DNA of 64,000 bases from Lachnospiraceae bacterium UBA3820 (GCA_002369325.1 DFDU01000009.1:1-64000); one strand, 5' to 3'; shown: positions 41,446-50,460, counted from the stretch's first letter. The notes: a model not told the origin generated them from the letters alone. Translations and numbers: made by a program.

Positions 41446-42882
41446 TTAAATCTGTTCATACAATCTTTGATAAATCTCTGCCGAATTTGTCCAACTGTAA
41501 TTCTGCTGCATAGCTCTCTCCTGCATGTTAGCCCAGGCTTCTTTATCATCAAAAAATACCTTCTTTGAATAATTAATTGTATTAAGAAGTTCAAAGGCAT
41601 CATAGTTAGCGAAAGAAAATCCCGTTCCACTTCCCTCGAATTCGTTATAAGGCTGAACCGTATCCTTAAGTCCACCTGTCTCACGAACTATAGGAAGAGT
41701 ACCATATCTTAATGCCATGAGCTGAGTGAGTCCGCAAGGCTCAAATCTTGAAGGAACAAGCATAGCATCACAGGCAGCATAAATCTCATGTGACAAATCA
41801 TCCGAATAGAAGATATTTGCGGAAACTTTCGCAGGATGGAAGCTTTGATAATATTTAAACATATCTTCGTATCTTCTGTCACCTGTTCCAAGTACTACAA
41901 ACTGTGTTCCGTCGGTACATATATCATTCATGGCTCTGTCAACAAGGTCAAGACCTTTCTGGTCTGTGAGTCTTGAAATAATACCTATCATATAAGCACC
42001 CTCGTCAACAGGAAGACCAAGCTTCTTTTGGAGTTCTCTCTTATTTACAACTTTGTTCTTTCTGAAATTCTTAATGGTATAATTTTTGAAGATTTTCTTA
42101 TCCGTAGCAGGATTATAATCATCATAATCTATACCGTTTACAATGCCCCAGAGAGACTCTCTTCTTGCCGAAAGCAGTCCGTCAAGACCTTCGCCGTATT
42201 GAGGCGTTTGTATCTCCTGAGCATAGGTATTTGAAACCGTTGTTATCTTATCCGCATAAACAAGTCCTCCCTTGAGCATACTTGCATCTTTGTTCAGCTC
42301 AAGCTTATCAGGCGTAAATACATATTCGGGAAGTCCGGAGTATTCCTGAATGGTTCTAATATCCCATTTGCCCTGAAACTGAAGGTTATGTATCGTCATG
42401 ATTGATTTAATTCCCGAATAAAACGGGTTGCCGGAAAATAAAGTCTTAAGGTAAACGGGAACCAGCCCAGCTTGCCAATCATGGCAATGAACTATGTCGG
42501 GCTGAAAACCTATACTTGGCAATATAGCAAGTGCCGCTTTACTGAAATAACAGAATTTTTCTATATCCCATTTTACATCACCGTAAATATTAAAACCATT
42601 GAAATAATATTCATTGTCTATAAAATATACAGGAACACCTTCATACTCAAGATACATGATACCGACATATTGCTGCTTCCAGCCAATATCCATATGAAAA
42701 TGCGTGATATATCTCATTTTGCTCTTAAACTTTGCCGGAAGGCACATATAATTAGGCATTATGACACGAACATCATATTCCTTTTTATCAAATATTCTTG
42801 GAAGTGTACCGACAACGTCCGCCAAACCTCCGGTTTTGACAAACGGAACACACTCCGATGCTATATACGCTACTTTTTTCAT
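41446..42882 (-). CDS. glgA: Glycogen synthase (ADP-glucose)
   Basis: GlgA extends alpha-1,4-glucan from ADP-glucose (GT5). The N-terminal KTGGLADVVG contacts the acceptor and ADP-glucose, and HCHDWQAGLVP, TIHNLQFQGK, NGIDYDDYNP, IGIISRLTDQKGLDL and PSRFEPCGLTQLMALRYG are family signatures. Length 478. AGGAGGG is upstream. No glgB, glgC or glgP gene is nearby; the GH13 enzyme at 3110 is far off. It follows the class A PBP gene by 45 bases in the same direction. Confidence 0.96.
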   Translation of the reverse strand: MKKVAYIASECVPFVKTGGLADVVGTLPRIFDKKEYDVRVIMPNYMCLPAKFKSKMRYITHFHMDIGWKQQYVGIMYLEYEGVPVYFIDNEYYFNGFNIYGDVKWDIEKFCYFSKAALAILPSIGFQPDIVHCHDWQAGLVPVYLKTLFSGNPFYSGIKSIMTIHNLQFQGKWDIRTIQEYSGLPEYVFTPDKLELNKDASMLKGGLVYADKITTVSNTYAQEIQTPQYGEGLDGLLSARRESLWGIVNGIDYDDYNPATDKKIFKNYTIKNFRKNKVVNKRELQKKLGLPVDEGAYMIGIISRLTDQKGLDLVDRAMNDICTDGTQFVVLGTGDRRYEDMFKYYQSFHPAKVSANIFYSDDLSHEIYAACDAMLVPSRFEPCGLTQLMALRYGTLPIVRETGGLKDTVQPYNEFEGSGTGFSFANYDAFELLNTINYSKKVFFDDKEAWANMQERAMQQNYSWTNSAEIYQRLYEQI

Positions 42883-42927
42883 GCAATTACCCTCCTATAT
42901 ATTTTATTTTTGTCCTTATTTATATAA

Positions 42928-45819
42928 TTATGGTGCAGGCACTTCAACAGGTGCCTCCGTAGGTGCCTCTGTAGGTGCCACAGTAGGCGCCTCTGTAGGT
43001 GCTTCCGTAGGTACCTCTGTTGTAGCCGGCTGCGGAGCCACTCCTCCGCCACCATTTGTAAACGCAACGCTTATACTTGCATTTTCCTGAATCTCATTAA
43101 ATGTATAAGTTGTAACCGGTCCGACACTCTGTCCGTTAACCATAACATCCATTACACTGTAACCCGGATTCGGAGTTATATAGAATGTTACTGACGATCC
43201 TCTTGCACAGGTAACAGATGGCGAAATAGTTCCTCCCTCTCCGGCTGCCGAGCTGATTGTTATTTCATCGGCAAGTTCAGGATGAAGAGGACAGACCTGA
43301 TCGGTAATAGCATATTCGGACGAATCTTCTCCCGATGCACTTACAAGTTTAGTAGCACCTGTTTCCTCATCAACTTCCATTACGAAGGTAACAGTATCCG
43401 GACACTGTGATGTCGCTATACATTTTGATTCGCGACAGAATGTATAAGAAGCATGTCCCGGGCATCTTTGTCCCGGCACATCCGCCGCAGCATAATAATC
43501 TGTAAATGTAGGACAACCTTCACCCGGAAGCTTTCCGGTAATCTGGCAAAGAGAAACTGTTGTAATTCCATCCGGCTTTACAAAATCAACCGAAGGATCC
43601 TGTCCTTCCATAACAGCTATCTGATCCATTATATCTCTCCACATTCTGCAGTGAAGACTCTGGTTGTATCCACCCATGTTAATATTGGAATCAAATCCCA
43701 TCCAGATTGAAGCTGTATAATATGGTGTCATTCCGCAGAACCAGAGGTCATAGGTATTTGAAGTAGTACCTGTCTTACCCGCACAGCTGATACCTGTTGT
43801 CATACGTGCGGAACCACCGGTTCCTCCATTCAATACAGACTTCATTCCTTCTATAAGCTGCCAAGCCGTAGTCTCTTTCATGACTCTTCTTGTTGTCGGA
43901 GTGGTATTATCAATAACAACATTTCCGTCATGATCGATAACCTTTGAATAGACTACAGGCTTAACGTATAAACCGCCGTTTGCAATTGAACCATAAGCAC
44001 CGGTCATCTCATAAGTTGTTACACCACGCGTAAGACCACCGAGTGCTGTTGCCTGGTTTATATCCGAAATAATATTTCCTTCGGCATCAACATCATAATC
44101 AACTATCGTAGTAAGCCCCAGATCAACCAGATATTGATATGCAAGTTCAGGTGTAGCCACTGTTATCGCTTTAACCGCAATAATATTCATGGAATCCTGA
44201 ATTGCTTTTCTTACAGTTACAGGTCCACGGTAGGAAGCACCCCACCAGTTATGAACCGTTACACCGTTAGCATATTTAAGCGGTTCATCCGTAAACGGCA
44301 TCGCAAGTCCGCCCCCGCAGGCATCTATAAGAGGAAGATATGCCGCAAGTATCTTAAATGTAGAACCCGGCTGTCTCGGTGAATCAGTAGCTCTGTCAAG
44401 ACTTCGGTTGGTAGTCTTCTCGCCTCTTCCTCCGACAATAGCTTTAACATAACCCGTATGATGATCCATAATCGTAAACGAGAACTGCGGCTGAGGTGAA
44501 GTTGAAAATCGCTCTCCACTGAATGTTCCGCCCGTTCTTATAAGCATCGCTTCCTTAAATTCATCCGCTGCTGCCCTTGCCGCTTCTTCATTCGGATATA
44601 TATTATTATACTTTGAATTACCTGTTTTTTCTCTAAAATACTTTAGCAAATGTCCGATGGAATAATTGTGAGCTGTCTCACCGTCGGAATCCAATATTGT
44701 AAGATCATAATCAAGGCCTACCTGTGCTCCGTTTCCGTAATAGCTCGTATCATTAACAACATCTTCACATATCTTCTGAATTTCCTTGTCCTGAACTGAA
44801 TATACGGAATAACCGCCGGTAAATATAAGCTGCGAAGCCTCCTGCTTGGTACATCCGTAAAGCTCCATAAAATCATTTTCAAGATCTACAAGAATCTTAT
44901 CAGTATAATATGAATAAATCTCTCCCTCAGCCTCTTTTATCTCCTGAACCTCAGCTATTCTGGTAAATACATCATCAGCCATAGCCTCATCATACTGAGT
45001 CTGGGTTATATATTCAAGTTCGAGCATCTTGTCAAGAACTCTTTTTCTTCTCTTTGCGCTTTCCTCAGGAAATCTTGTCGGATCGTATTTTGTCGGATTC
45101 TGTGTTATACCTGCGATTGTTGCCATCTCGGATATAGTGAGTTCATCGATGTTCTTATTAAAATACTTTGCCGAAGCAGCCTGTATTCCATTAACACCAC
45201 GACCGAGATAAATCGTATTAAGGTAGCACTCTATAATCTGTTCCTTTGAATACTTCTTTTCAAGCTCCATGGCAAGATACTGTTCCTGTATCTTTCTTTC
45301 GAGTTTATCCATAAATGTAGTCTCACCGAGACCAACATTGAATACTTCATTTTTTATAAGCTGCTGTGTTATGGTCGAAGCACCCTGATCGAAGTTGCCC
45401 GATTTTGCGCCTTCAACAAACGCTCTGGCTATACCTCTTACATCTATTCCGTTATGAGTCCAGTAACGCTCATCCTCTATTGCTACAAATGCATTTATGA
45501 AATCCTTCGGAATATCTTCATAATAAACATAAACACGATTTGAACCTATCGTCGAAATCTCTGTTTCGGGATTACCGTTTTCATCATATATAAAAGTCTT
45601 AAAACCCTTAGGCATAATGCTTATCTGATTGATATCCGGTGCATTATCAAGAATGCCTTTCATCATACCGAAAACCGCACCGGCCCCTGCGATTACAATC
45701 GCAAGAAATGCCAACAATACAACCTTCAGCATATTTACCAAGACCTTACGTTTATATCTTTGTGACTTGGAAACAAGATTTTTTTGTTTCTTAATTGTTT
45801 CCGCTTTTGAATAGCCCAT
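42928..45819 (-). CDS. Class A penicillin-binding protein
   Basis: Bifunctional peptidoglycan synthase of the PBP1A/PonA class. One N-terminal membrane helix (30-50) after a basic cytoplasmic tail; GT51 glycosyltransferase (about 75-270) with catalytic Glu115 in FVAIEDERYWTH and GASTITQQL; transpeptidase with RQPGSTFK (nucleophile Ser), SMN and AGKTGTTSN. After it come a Cys-rich segment (CQITGKLPGEGC, CPGHASYTFC..C..C) and a small beta domain (GYSVMDVMVNGQSV), then a C-terminal tail of TEAP-like repeats likely to sit in the wall. Length 963. CAGGAGG precedes the ATG; overlapping promoters lie upstream. Confidence 0.95.
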   Translation of the reverse strand: MGYSKAETIKKQKNLVSKSQRYKRKVLVNMLKVVLLAFLAIVIAGAGAVFGMMKGILDNAPDINQISIMPKGFKTFIYDENGNPETEISTIGSNRVYVYYEDIPKDFINAFVAIEDERYWTHNGIDVRGIARAFVEGAKSGNFDQGASTITQQLIKNEVFNVGLGETTFMDKLERKIQEQYLAMELEKKYSKEQIIECYLNTIYLGRGVNGIQAASAKYFNKNIDELTISEMATIAGITQNPTKYDPTRFPEESAKRRKRVLDKMLELEYITQTQYDEAMADDVFTRIAEVQEIKEAEGEIYSYYTDKILVDLENDFMELYGCTKQEASQLIFTGGYSVYSVQDKEIQKICEDVVNDTSYYGNGAQVGLDYDLTILDSDGETAHNYSIGHLLKYFREKTGNSKYNNIYPNEEAARAAADEFKEAMLIRTGGTFSGERFSTSPQPQFSFTIMDHHTGYVKAIVGGRGEKTTNRSLDRATDSPRQPGSTFKILAAYLPLIDACGGGLAMPFTDEPLKYANGVTVHNWWGASYRGPVTVRKAIQDSMNIIAVKAITVATPELAYQYLVDLGLTTIVDYDVDAEGNIISDINQATALGGLTRGVTTYEMTGAYGSIANGGLYVKPVVYSKVIDHDGNVVIDNTTPTTRRVMKETTAWQLIEGMKSVLNGGTGGSARMTTGISCAGKTGTTSNTYDLWFCGMTPYYTASIWMGFDSNINMGGYNQSLHCRMWRDIMDQIAVMEGQDPSVDFVKPDGITTVSLCQITGKLPGEGCPTFTDYYAAADVPGQRCPGHASYTFCRESKCIATSQCPDTVTFVMEVDEETGATKLVSASGEDSSEYAITDQVCPLHPELADEITISSAAGEGGTISPSVTCARGSSVTFYITPNPGYSVMDVMVNGQSVGPVTTYTFNEIQENASISVAFTNGGGGVAPQPATTEVPTEAPTEAPTVAPTEAPTEAPVEVPAP

Positions 45820-45835
45820 TAGCTGCCTCCTGAAT

Positions 45836-45866
45836 ATATGTAAACTTTTTATTTTGATATGTAAAC
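45836..45866. repeat. Direct repeat ATATGTAAAC, 21 bp apart
   Basis: The 10-mer ATATGTAAAC occurs at 45836-45845 and again at 45857-45866, exactly two helical turns apart, between the promoter and the SD of the PBP gene. It could be a paired regulator site; no regulator is identified. Confidence 0.4.
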
Positions 45867-45873
45867 ATTCGCT

Positions 45874-45907
45874 ATAGTATTATAGCAAAATAAACTGTCA
45901 AATACAA
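45874..45907 (-). promoter_or_regulatory. Overlapping promoters of the PBP gene
   Basis: Two overlapping solutions on the minus strand: TTGTAT (45902-45907)-17-TATAAT (45879-45884) with an extended TGC before the -10, and TTGACA (45896-45901)-16-TACTAT (45874-45879). Confidence 0.7.
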
Positions 45908-45949
45908 GTTTATTTAGATTTTATCCTCTGAATTTGAATATTATTCAAA

Positions 45950-45996
45950 AAAAGGCAAAAAAGAAAGCCGCCCTGCATATTATACTACAGAGCGAC
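45950..45996 (-). terminator. Terminator after the flavodoxin-like gene
   Basis: On the minus strand GTCGCTCTGTA pairs with TGCAGGGCGGC (11 bp, several G-U) around an 8-base loop, followed by TTTCTTTTTTG. It lies 35 bases after the gene's stop. Confidence 0.8.
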
Positions 45997-46030
45997 CCTT
46001 TATAGGAGGTTTACAAAAAAACTAATAACC

Positions 46031-46696
46031 TTATATAACTTTACTGAATCTAACACCGGCAAACATTGAATCATCCAGATAGATATTATTAAGTCTTGAC
46101 TTTGTCCTGCCCGTCTTTTCAAATGAGTAGCCGTAATTCAGTCCAAACTCATTGTATTGCTTTTCAATGCGCGGTTTATTTTTTATTTCATCATAGCAAT
46201 GGTACAAAAGCCCGTCGAGTATTACCGAAATTTTATCCTCTAACGAATAATACTCATCCTCGATAACAGATACACCGTCACTGAAAGCATCACGTCTGAT
46301 ATCTCTACATCTAATGTAAATATCCGGTTTTCTGTTCAAATGCTTTTTTTCAATTTCCCTTTTAAACTGCTCAATTATCTTAATACTGCTGTTTGACTTA
46401 TAATCCAAATGCTCTCCGATTGCGACACCGTAAACATATGTATCTTTTCCGATTCTTAAACTCATCAGAAAAGACTGAATTGCCAAAGATATACCCCAGC
46501 TGTGTGCAGGGAAAACGATTCCCACACTGCAAGCTTCAAGCTTTTCCCCCATATAGTCCGTATATTTTAATACAGTACAATGCTTCATACCATTTCTGAT
46601 ATGTTCGACTACCTCTCTTCCGGCATCCATCTTACGAAGTCGTCCGGAAAGCGGCATAGCATCCATTTCATCAGTTACGTAAAATACGTAATTCAT
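46031..46696 (-). CDS. Flavodoxin-like fold protein of unknown function
   Basis: A 221-residue protein whose middle (about 55-95: VGIVFPAHSWGISLAIQSFLMSL, then KDTYVYGVAIGE) resembles the flavodoxin-like half of EFR1-type ferredoxin proteins, where a hydrophobic strand plus FP-x-H/Y precedes a helix. The FMN-binding T/S-x-T-G-x-T loop is not evident near the N-terminus, and the Cys pattern of a ferredoxin half is absent. The C-terminal 100 residues are charged and unassigned. GAGGAGG is just before the ATG, 2 bases after the TetR stop, so both are one operon and the regulator may control it. Confidence 0.5.
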   Translation of the reverse strand: MNYVFYVTDEMDAMPLSGRLRKMDAGREVVEHIRNGMKHCTVLKYTDYMGEKLEACSVGIVFPAHSWGISLAIQSFLMSLRIGKDTYVYGVAIGEHLDYKSNSSIKIIEQFKREIEKKHLNRKPDIYIRCRDIRRDAFSDGVSVIEDEYYSLEDKISVILDGLLYHCYDEIKNKPRIEKQYNEFGLNYGYSFEKTGRTKSRLNNIYLDDSMFAGVRFSKVI

Positions 46697-46698
46697 GC

Positions 46699-47325
46699 TT
46701 ACCTCCTCACCAGCGACTCATAAAATGTCCTGAAAGAATACTTCAGGTATTCGTCCCTGTCCATATTAACTTTGTTCTTTAATATATCTTTCTTTCTGTC
46801 AGCAACCTGGATGATACCGCTTATGGCAGACCATACATAAAGCACTGTAGGCTGAAGCTCGATATCCTTTCTCAACACGTTATGCTTAACCCCTTTTTCG
46901 AGAAGGCTGCTGATCAAATCGCGAAGCTCTTTTCCAACATCCTGATTAATAATATCGGTCCTCTTTCTGCTGTTGGTCATCTTCTCTTCACCCATGAGAC
47001 TGGCATAGTATTTAGGATACTTCTCTTCAAAGCTTACAAGACAATCACAAAGTCTGTAATATGAATCTTCAAAGCCCGTCTCTGCATCTATACAGGTTTC
47101 GATTTCACCCGTAAGAATGCTCATATAATCTTCCACTATTGAATTGTATATGTCTTCTTTACTTTTAAAGTAGACATAAATGGTTGATTTGCTATAGTCG
47201 GCATGCTTCGCAATGTCATCCATCGTTGTTGCCTCTACGCCTTTAAGCTCGAACAATTCTTTAGCCGCTTCTAAAATATTATCACGGTTAAACTGCTCCA
47301 AAGCCGCTTTCTTACGTGTCCCCAT
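46699..47325 (-). CDS. TetR-family transcriptional regulator
   Basis: A 208-residue repressor-type regulator. The helix-turn-helix (about 10-55) reads NILEAAKELFELKGVEATTMDDIAKHADYSKSTIYVYFKSKEDI, broken here into its known parts: AAKELF, TTMDDIAKHA and STIYVYFKSKE. The C-terminal ligand domain is variable and gives no hint of an effector. The start is the ATG giving MGTRKK: GAGGG is 5 bases upstream, whereas an upstream in-frame TTG overlaps that SD. It is followed by a flavodoxin-like gene 2 bases on. A dyad at 47376-47408 may be its own operator. Confidence 0.87.
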   Translation of the reverse strand: MGTRKKAALEQFNRDNILEAAKELFELKGVEATTMDDIAKHADYSKSTIYVYFKSKEDIYNSIVEDYMSILTGEIETCIDAETGFEDSYYRLCDCLVSFEEKYPKYYASLMGEEKMTNSRKRTDIINQDVGKELRDLISSLLEKGVKHNVLRKDIELQPTVLYVWSAISGIIQVADRKKDILKNKVNMDRDEYLKYSFRTFYESLVRR

Positions 47326-47375
47326 CTTAACCCTCAAATCTTTTCATACGCTTAGTTTATCTTTCATACTTATAG

Positions 47376-47456
47376 TTCGATTATCGTATTATTATACCGA
47401 ATATCGAATTATAGTTATAGTTATTGTATTATAATTATGTTAATCGTATTATAATT
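47376..47456. promoter_or_regulatory. AT-rich region with dyad and repeated -10-like boxes before the TetR gene
   Basis: TTCGATTATCG (47376-47386) faces CGAATATCGAA (47398-47408): 9 of 11 positions pair, a candidate TetR operator. Behind it, GTATTATAATT-like 12-mers repeat at 47425-47436 and 47445-47456 (20 bp apart), each giving a TATAAT on the minus strand. No strong -35 box is seen. The sigF-TetR gap shows no terminator. Confidence 0.4.
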
Positions 47457-47508
47457 TTATTTTCTGTATCTTAATTATAATTTATAAACCAATCTGTCGA
47501 TAATTGTA

Positions 47509-48246
47509 CTATAAGTTCGATTTGTTGTCAATAGTATTTCTCATATTGAATAACAGTTTTTTTTCGAGACGGCTTACCTGTACCTGACTCATTCCCAACT
47601 CCTTTGCAGTTTCATTTTGGGTTTTATCCTGAAAATATCGGAGGCTGATTAATTTTTGTTCATTTTTATCAAGCAGACTCATAGCCTGTTCTATAATTAT
47701 TTTATTGTACAAGCCCTCTTCAGCTTCATGTGATTTTGACTCATCGGTAAGCCTGTCCATCAGACACATTTCACTTCCGTCATGTTCGTAAACAGGTTGG
47801 TAAATGGATTCAACTTCTCTGTTGGCATCCGTTGCAAGAACAATTTCCTCATCCGTAAGACCTGTTGCTGCTGATATCTCTTCAAGGCTCGGATCCCTTC
47901 CAAGCTTAACAGAAAGTTCCTCTCTTGCTCTGCTTATACGATATCCGTTTTGTTTTAATATTCTTGACACCTTAATCATTCCGTTATCTCTCAAAAACCT
48001 TTTAATTTCTCCAACAATAAGCGGAACCGCATAAGTAGAAAATTTCACTTCATATTCTTCGCTGAACCTGTCAATCGCCTTAAGCAAACCTATACAGCCG
48101 ATTTGATATATATCCTCGGGCTCATAGCCGCGACCGAAAAATCTCCTGGCAGTACTCCATACAAGACCCGTATTATCCGAAACTATCTTTTCTTTTGCTT
48201 CTTTATTTCCATTTTTCGCAAGTCGAAAAGTTTCCGCTTCATTCAT
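47509..48246 (-). CDS. sigF: Sporulation sigma factor F
   Basis: Forespore-specific sigma-70 group factor. Region 2 has DNTGLVWSTARRFFGRGYEPEDIYQIGCIGLLKAI and FSTYAVPLIVGEIKRFLRDN (promoter melting and -10 recognition), region 3 LSVKLGRDPSLEEISAATGL, and region 4 LISLRYFQDKTQNETAKELGMSQVQVSRLEKK (-35 helix-turn-helix), all quoted as the parts GEIKRFLRDN, QIGCIGLLKAI and SQVQVSRLEK. The ATG follows the spoIIAB stop with no gap. With spoIIAB and spoIIAA directly upstream this is the classical spoIIA operon, so SigF rather than SigB or SigG is the sure call. Confidence 0.95.
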   Translation of the reverse strand: MNEAETFRLAKNGNKEAKEKIVSDNTGLVWSTARRFFGRGYEPEDIYQIGCIGLLKAIDRFSEEYEVKFSTYAVPLIVGEIKRFLRDNGMIKVSRILKQNGYRISRAREELSVKLGRDPSLEEISAATGLTDEEIVLATDANREVESIYQPVYEHDGSEMCLMDRLTDESKSHEAEEGLYNKIIIEQAMSLLDKNEQKLISLRYFQDKTQNETAKELGMSQVQVSRLEKKLLFNMRNTIDNKSNL

Positions 48247-48690
48247 TTATTCAAACTGACGGCCGGCCGTTCCTATCTCCTTCCACATTTTTACGGTAGT
48301 TCCTTCTCCTACCTTTGATTCAACCTCAATCTTATCCATAAAGGCCTCCATAAACGAAAAGCCCATTCCCGACCTTTCCTCTTCAGGTCCGGTCGTAAAC
48401 ATCGGCTCCATGGCTTTTTTTACATCAGAAATTCCGTCTCCGAAATCAATTATCTCTATGTATATTTTTCTTCCCGTAACCTTTGCATATACAGTTACCT
48501 GACCGCTTTTTTTCCTATAACCGTGTATAATGGAATTGGTAACAGCCTCCGAAACCGCCGTCTTGACATCGGATACTTCTTCCAATGTCGGATTTGTTCC
48601 GGTTATAAAAGCCGCTATAACCATTCTTGCAAAACTTTCATTTTGCGCGTTACCACTAAAGCGCACCGTCATTTCGTTTGTATTATTCAT
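48247..48690 (-). CDS. spoIIAB: Anti-sigma F factor / SpoIIAA kinase
   Basis: SpoIIAB binds SigF to hold it inactive and phosphorylates SpoIIAA. GHKL ATPase boxes: SEAVTNSIIHGY (N box), IIDFGDGISD (G1) and RSGMGFSFMEAFMD (G2). Length 147. The start was set at MNNTNE, with GGGAGG 5 bases upstream. It overlaps the end of spoIIAA by 8 bases (ATGAATAA), so the two are translationally coupled as in Bacillus, where the stoichiometry of the pair matters. Confidence 0.95.
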   Translation of the reverse strand: MNNTNEMTVRFSGNAQNESFARMVIAAFITGTNPTLEEVSDVKTAVSEAVTNSIIHGYRKKSGQVTVYAKVTGRKIYIEIIDFGDGISDVKKAMEPMFTTGPEEERSGMGFSFMEAFMDKIEVESKVGEGTTVKMWKEIGTAGRQFE

Positions 48691-49036
48691 AACAACCTCC
48701 CGCAACCATATCCTTTATAATGTCTTCCTTGGTTTCTTTCTTTTCTATAATCCTGTATATCCCCGACATCATTAAAATCTTATCGATGTTTTCACTGACA
48801 TTAACAACAAACACCTTACCTCCTTTATCATGAACCCTTCTGTATCTGCCTGTTACAAGCCCGATTCCGGAACTGTCCATAAAGCTCGTTTTTTCAAAGT
48901 CAAAAATCAGATATTCCACATTGTTTTCATCAAATATTTTTTCACTTCCCGATTTAATTTTTTCAGCCGCATAATGATCAAGTTCTCTCGGCAGATAATA
49001 AATCAGGACTCCGTCCGAATAATCAAATCTTTTCAT
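48683..49036 (-). CDS. spoIIAA: Anti-sigma F factor antagonist (STAS)
   Basis: SpoIIAA frees SigF by binding SpoIIAB; its activity is set by phosphorylation of one Ser, here in FMDSSGIGLVTGR, the STAS signature. The 117-residue protein starts MKRFDYSDGVLIY, with AAGGAGG 6 bases upstream; a 33-codon extension in the same frame is a chance ORF through the terminator before it. Dephosphorylation would need a SpoIIE phosphatase, not in the window. Confidence 0.95.
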   Translation of the reverse strand: MKRFDYSDGVLIYYLPRELDHYAAEKIKSGSEKIFDENNVEYLIFDFEKTSFMDSSGIGLVTGRYRRVHDKGGKVFVVNVSENIDKILMMSGIYRIIEKKETKEDIIKDMVAGGCYE

Positions 49037-49071
49037 AATTTCCTCCTTATTTTTCGATTTCGTTTTCTTAT

Positions 49072-49113
49072 CCGAAAAAAACAAAAAAAGAAAGCAAAAA
49101 TCAATTTGCTTTC
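49072..49113 (-). terminator. Terminator of the queF-folC-TPR group
   Basis: Perfect 9-bp stem GAAAGCAAA/TTTGCTTTC on the minus strand followed by TTTTTTTGTTTTTTT. It lies 31 bases after the TPR gene stop and just before the spoIIA operon. Confidence 0.85.
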
Positions 49114-49144
49114 TTTCGTATCTTAATCCAATCAATGAATCGTT

Positions 49145-50275
49145 TTATTCATTATTTATCATATTTTGCAGATCCTCATCGGACATGCCGTTTTGTATTC
49201 CCGAATAATCCGGCAAAGGATTATCGCCTGCCGTATCCGGATTATTGGCAGCCTCAAGCTCGGCATTTAAGTTAGCTATATCATTTGTCAATGAATTAAT
49301 GGTCGCATTCTTATCAGCAAGCTCTTCACTGTACGACTTGATCAATTTATCCTTTTCGTCCGTGATTTTTCTTTTCTGTGCGGGAACAACTATGAAGTAT
49401 AACAGAAAAATACCCAAAACCATTCCCAGAAGTACATATATTCCGGAATATTTGGCAAGGCTTATTTCTCCGTATTCACCTCTTGAAACAGCCTTTGCCT
49501 TATATCGTTCCACAAGATCTCCAAAAAACATTTTAACCCTGCTGCCGTTCTTTTTCCCCATTGTACTCAGCGTAATTGCCTCTTCATCGGCATCAAGCAA
49601 TCCGTCATTTTCAACGGATTCCTTACTCATCTCGATTATATTCTCATCCGTATCTCCCATTTCATGAAGATAATGAATCGCAAGAGTGTTTGCTTTATCA
49701 ATTTTAAGGACCCTTCTTAAGGTTGTTCTTGCTCTCTCATAATTGTCGGAATTAATATATAAAAGTGCAAGTAAAAGATATCCCTTAACAAAATGCGGAT
49801 TTGCGGATAAAAGGCTCTTTAACTGTATTATCGAAAGATCAAAATCTTCACTTCTTGCATATGAAAGCGCAAGATTATATTTTTGCGCAATCTGATCGAC
49901 ATTAGCAAGCAATGTCGGATCCTGCCTTAATTCCTTAAGGTATTTCGATGCAAGATTACCGTTTAATTGGTAATTTACACTCATTACCCATTGACTCAAA
50001 GCATTTACGATTTCACCCATCTCATAATAAACAAGTCCCAGAAGATTTCTTGACATTATATTTTTCTTATTATATCTGAGAGAAATATTCAAAGAATCTA
50101 TCGCACCCGACAAATCTCTGGCAACTGCTCTGTCATAACCGATATTATAATAATAATCCGATGTATTAAAAGCCTTTTTTAATACCGGAAGCGGCATATG
50201 ACAGGCAGAACAATATCCGTTTTTCTTTATGTGTGCTCCACAATTCGGACAGAGCACAGGTTTCTTTGTTGCCAT
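49145..50275 (-). CDS. Zinc-ribbon TPR membrane protein, unknown function
   Basis: A 376-residue protein with a clear layout: zinc ribbon at the N-terminus (Cys9, Cys12, Cys22, Cys25), tetratricopeptide-like helical repeats (about 40-205, e.g. DRAVARDLSGAIDSLNISL and YLLLALLYINSDNYERA), one membrane helix (277-297), a coiled coil (300-345) and a Pro/Asp/Asn-rich tail. If the N-terminus faces the cytoplasm, the coiled coil is outside. It lies 2 bases after a 60-codon gene in the same operon as folC. I do not recognise a named family; a scaffold in the envelope is a fair guess, no more. Confidence 0.65.
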   Translation of the reverse strand: MATKKPVLCPNCGAHIKKNGYCSACHMPLPVLKKAFNTSDYYYNIGYDRAVARDLSGAIDSLNISLRYNKKNIMSRNLLGLVYYEMGEIVNALSQWVMSVNYQLNGNLASKYLKELRQDPTLLANVDQIAQKYNLALSYARSEDFDLSIIQLKSLLSANPHFVKGYLLLALLYINSDNYERARTTLRRVLKIDKANTLAIHYLHEMGDTDENIIEMSKESVENDGLLDADEEAITLSTMGKKNGSRVKMFFGDLVERYKAKAVSRGEYGEISLAKYSGIYVLLGMVLGIFLLYFIVVPAQKRKITDEKDKLIKSYSEELADKNATINSLTNDIANLNAELEAANNPDTAGDNPLPDYSGIQNGMSDEDLQNMINNE

Positions 50276-50277
50276 AC

Positions 50278-50460
50278 TTATCTCCTTACTCTTCCTACCA
50301 TACGGTTTGCCACATCTTCACTTGCCGACTTCATTTCCTCGGTAACTTGAAAAACAATATCGCTTATATCCTTTAAATCATTGCTGTATATGGCATCTTC
50401 AGCCTGATTGACTTCGGGAATAGGCTGAAATCTCTTTAGTTCTTCTTCAAAATTAATCAT
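50278..50460 (-). CDS. Small protein overlapping folC, unknown function
   Basis: A 60-residue acidic/helical protein ([17 protein letters not shown]...NRMVGRVRR). GGAGG is 6 bases before the ATG, and the ATG lies inside the end of folC (8-base overlap), which strongly suggests that it is truly translated. It has no membrane segment and no motif I recognise. The basic C-terminus contrasts with the acidic rest. It precedes the zinc-ribbon TPR gene by 2 bases, so the two may act together. Confidence 0.65.
   Translation of the reverse strand: MINFEEELKRFQPIPEVNQAEDAIYSNDLKDISDIVFQVTEEMKSASEDVANRMVGRVRR

Noticed and set aside
42761..43090. Plus-strand ORF with repeated GASVGA motifs
   Set aside because: It is the antisense of the TEAP repeats in the PBP tail; low complexity is shared by both strands.
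49037..49135. Longer spoIIAA start with a hydrophobic N-terminus
   Set aside because: The extension is translated terminator sequence (Phe/Lys runs) without an SD; the ATG at 49036 has a perfect SD and fits the family.
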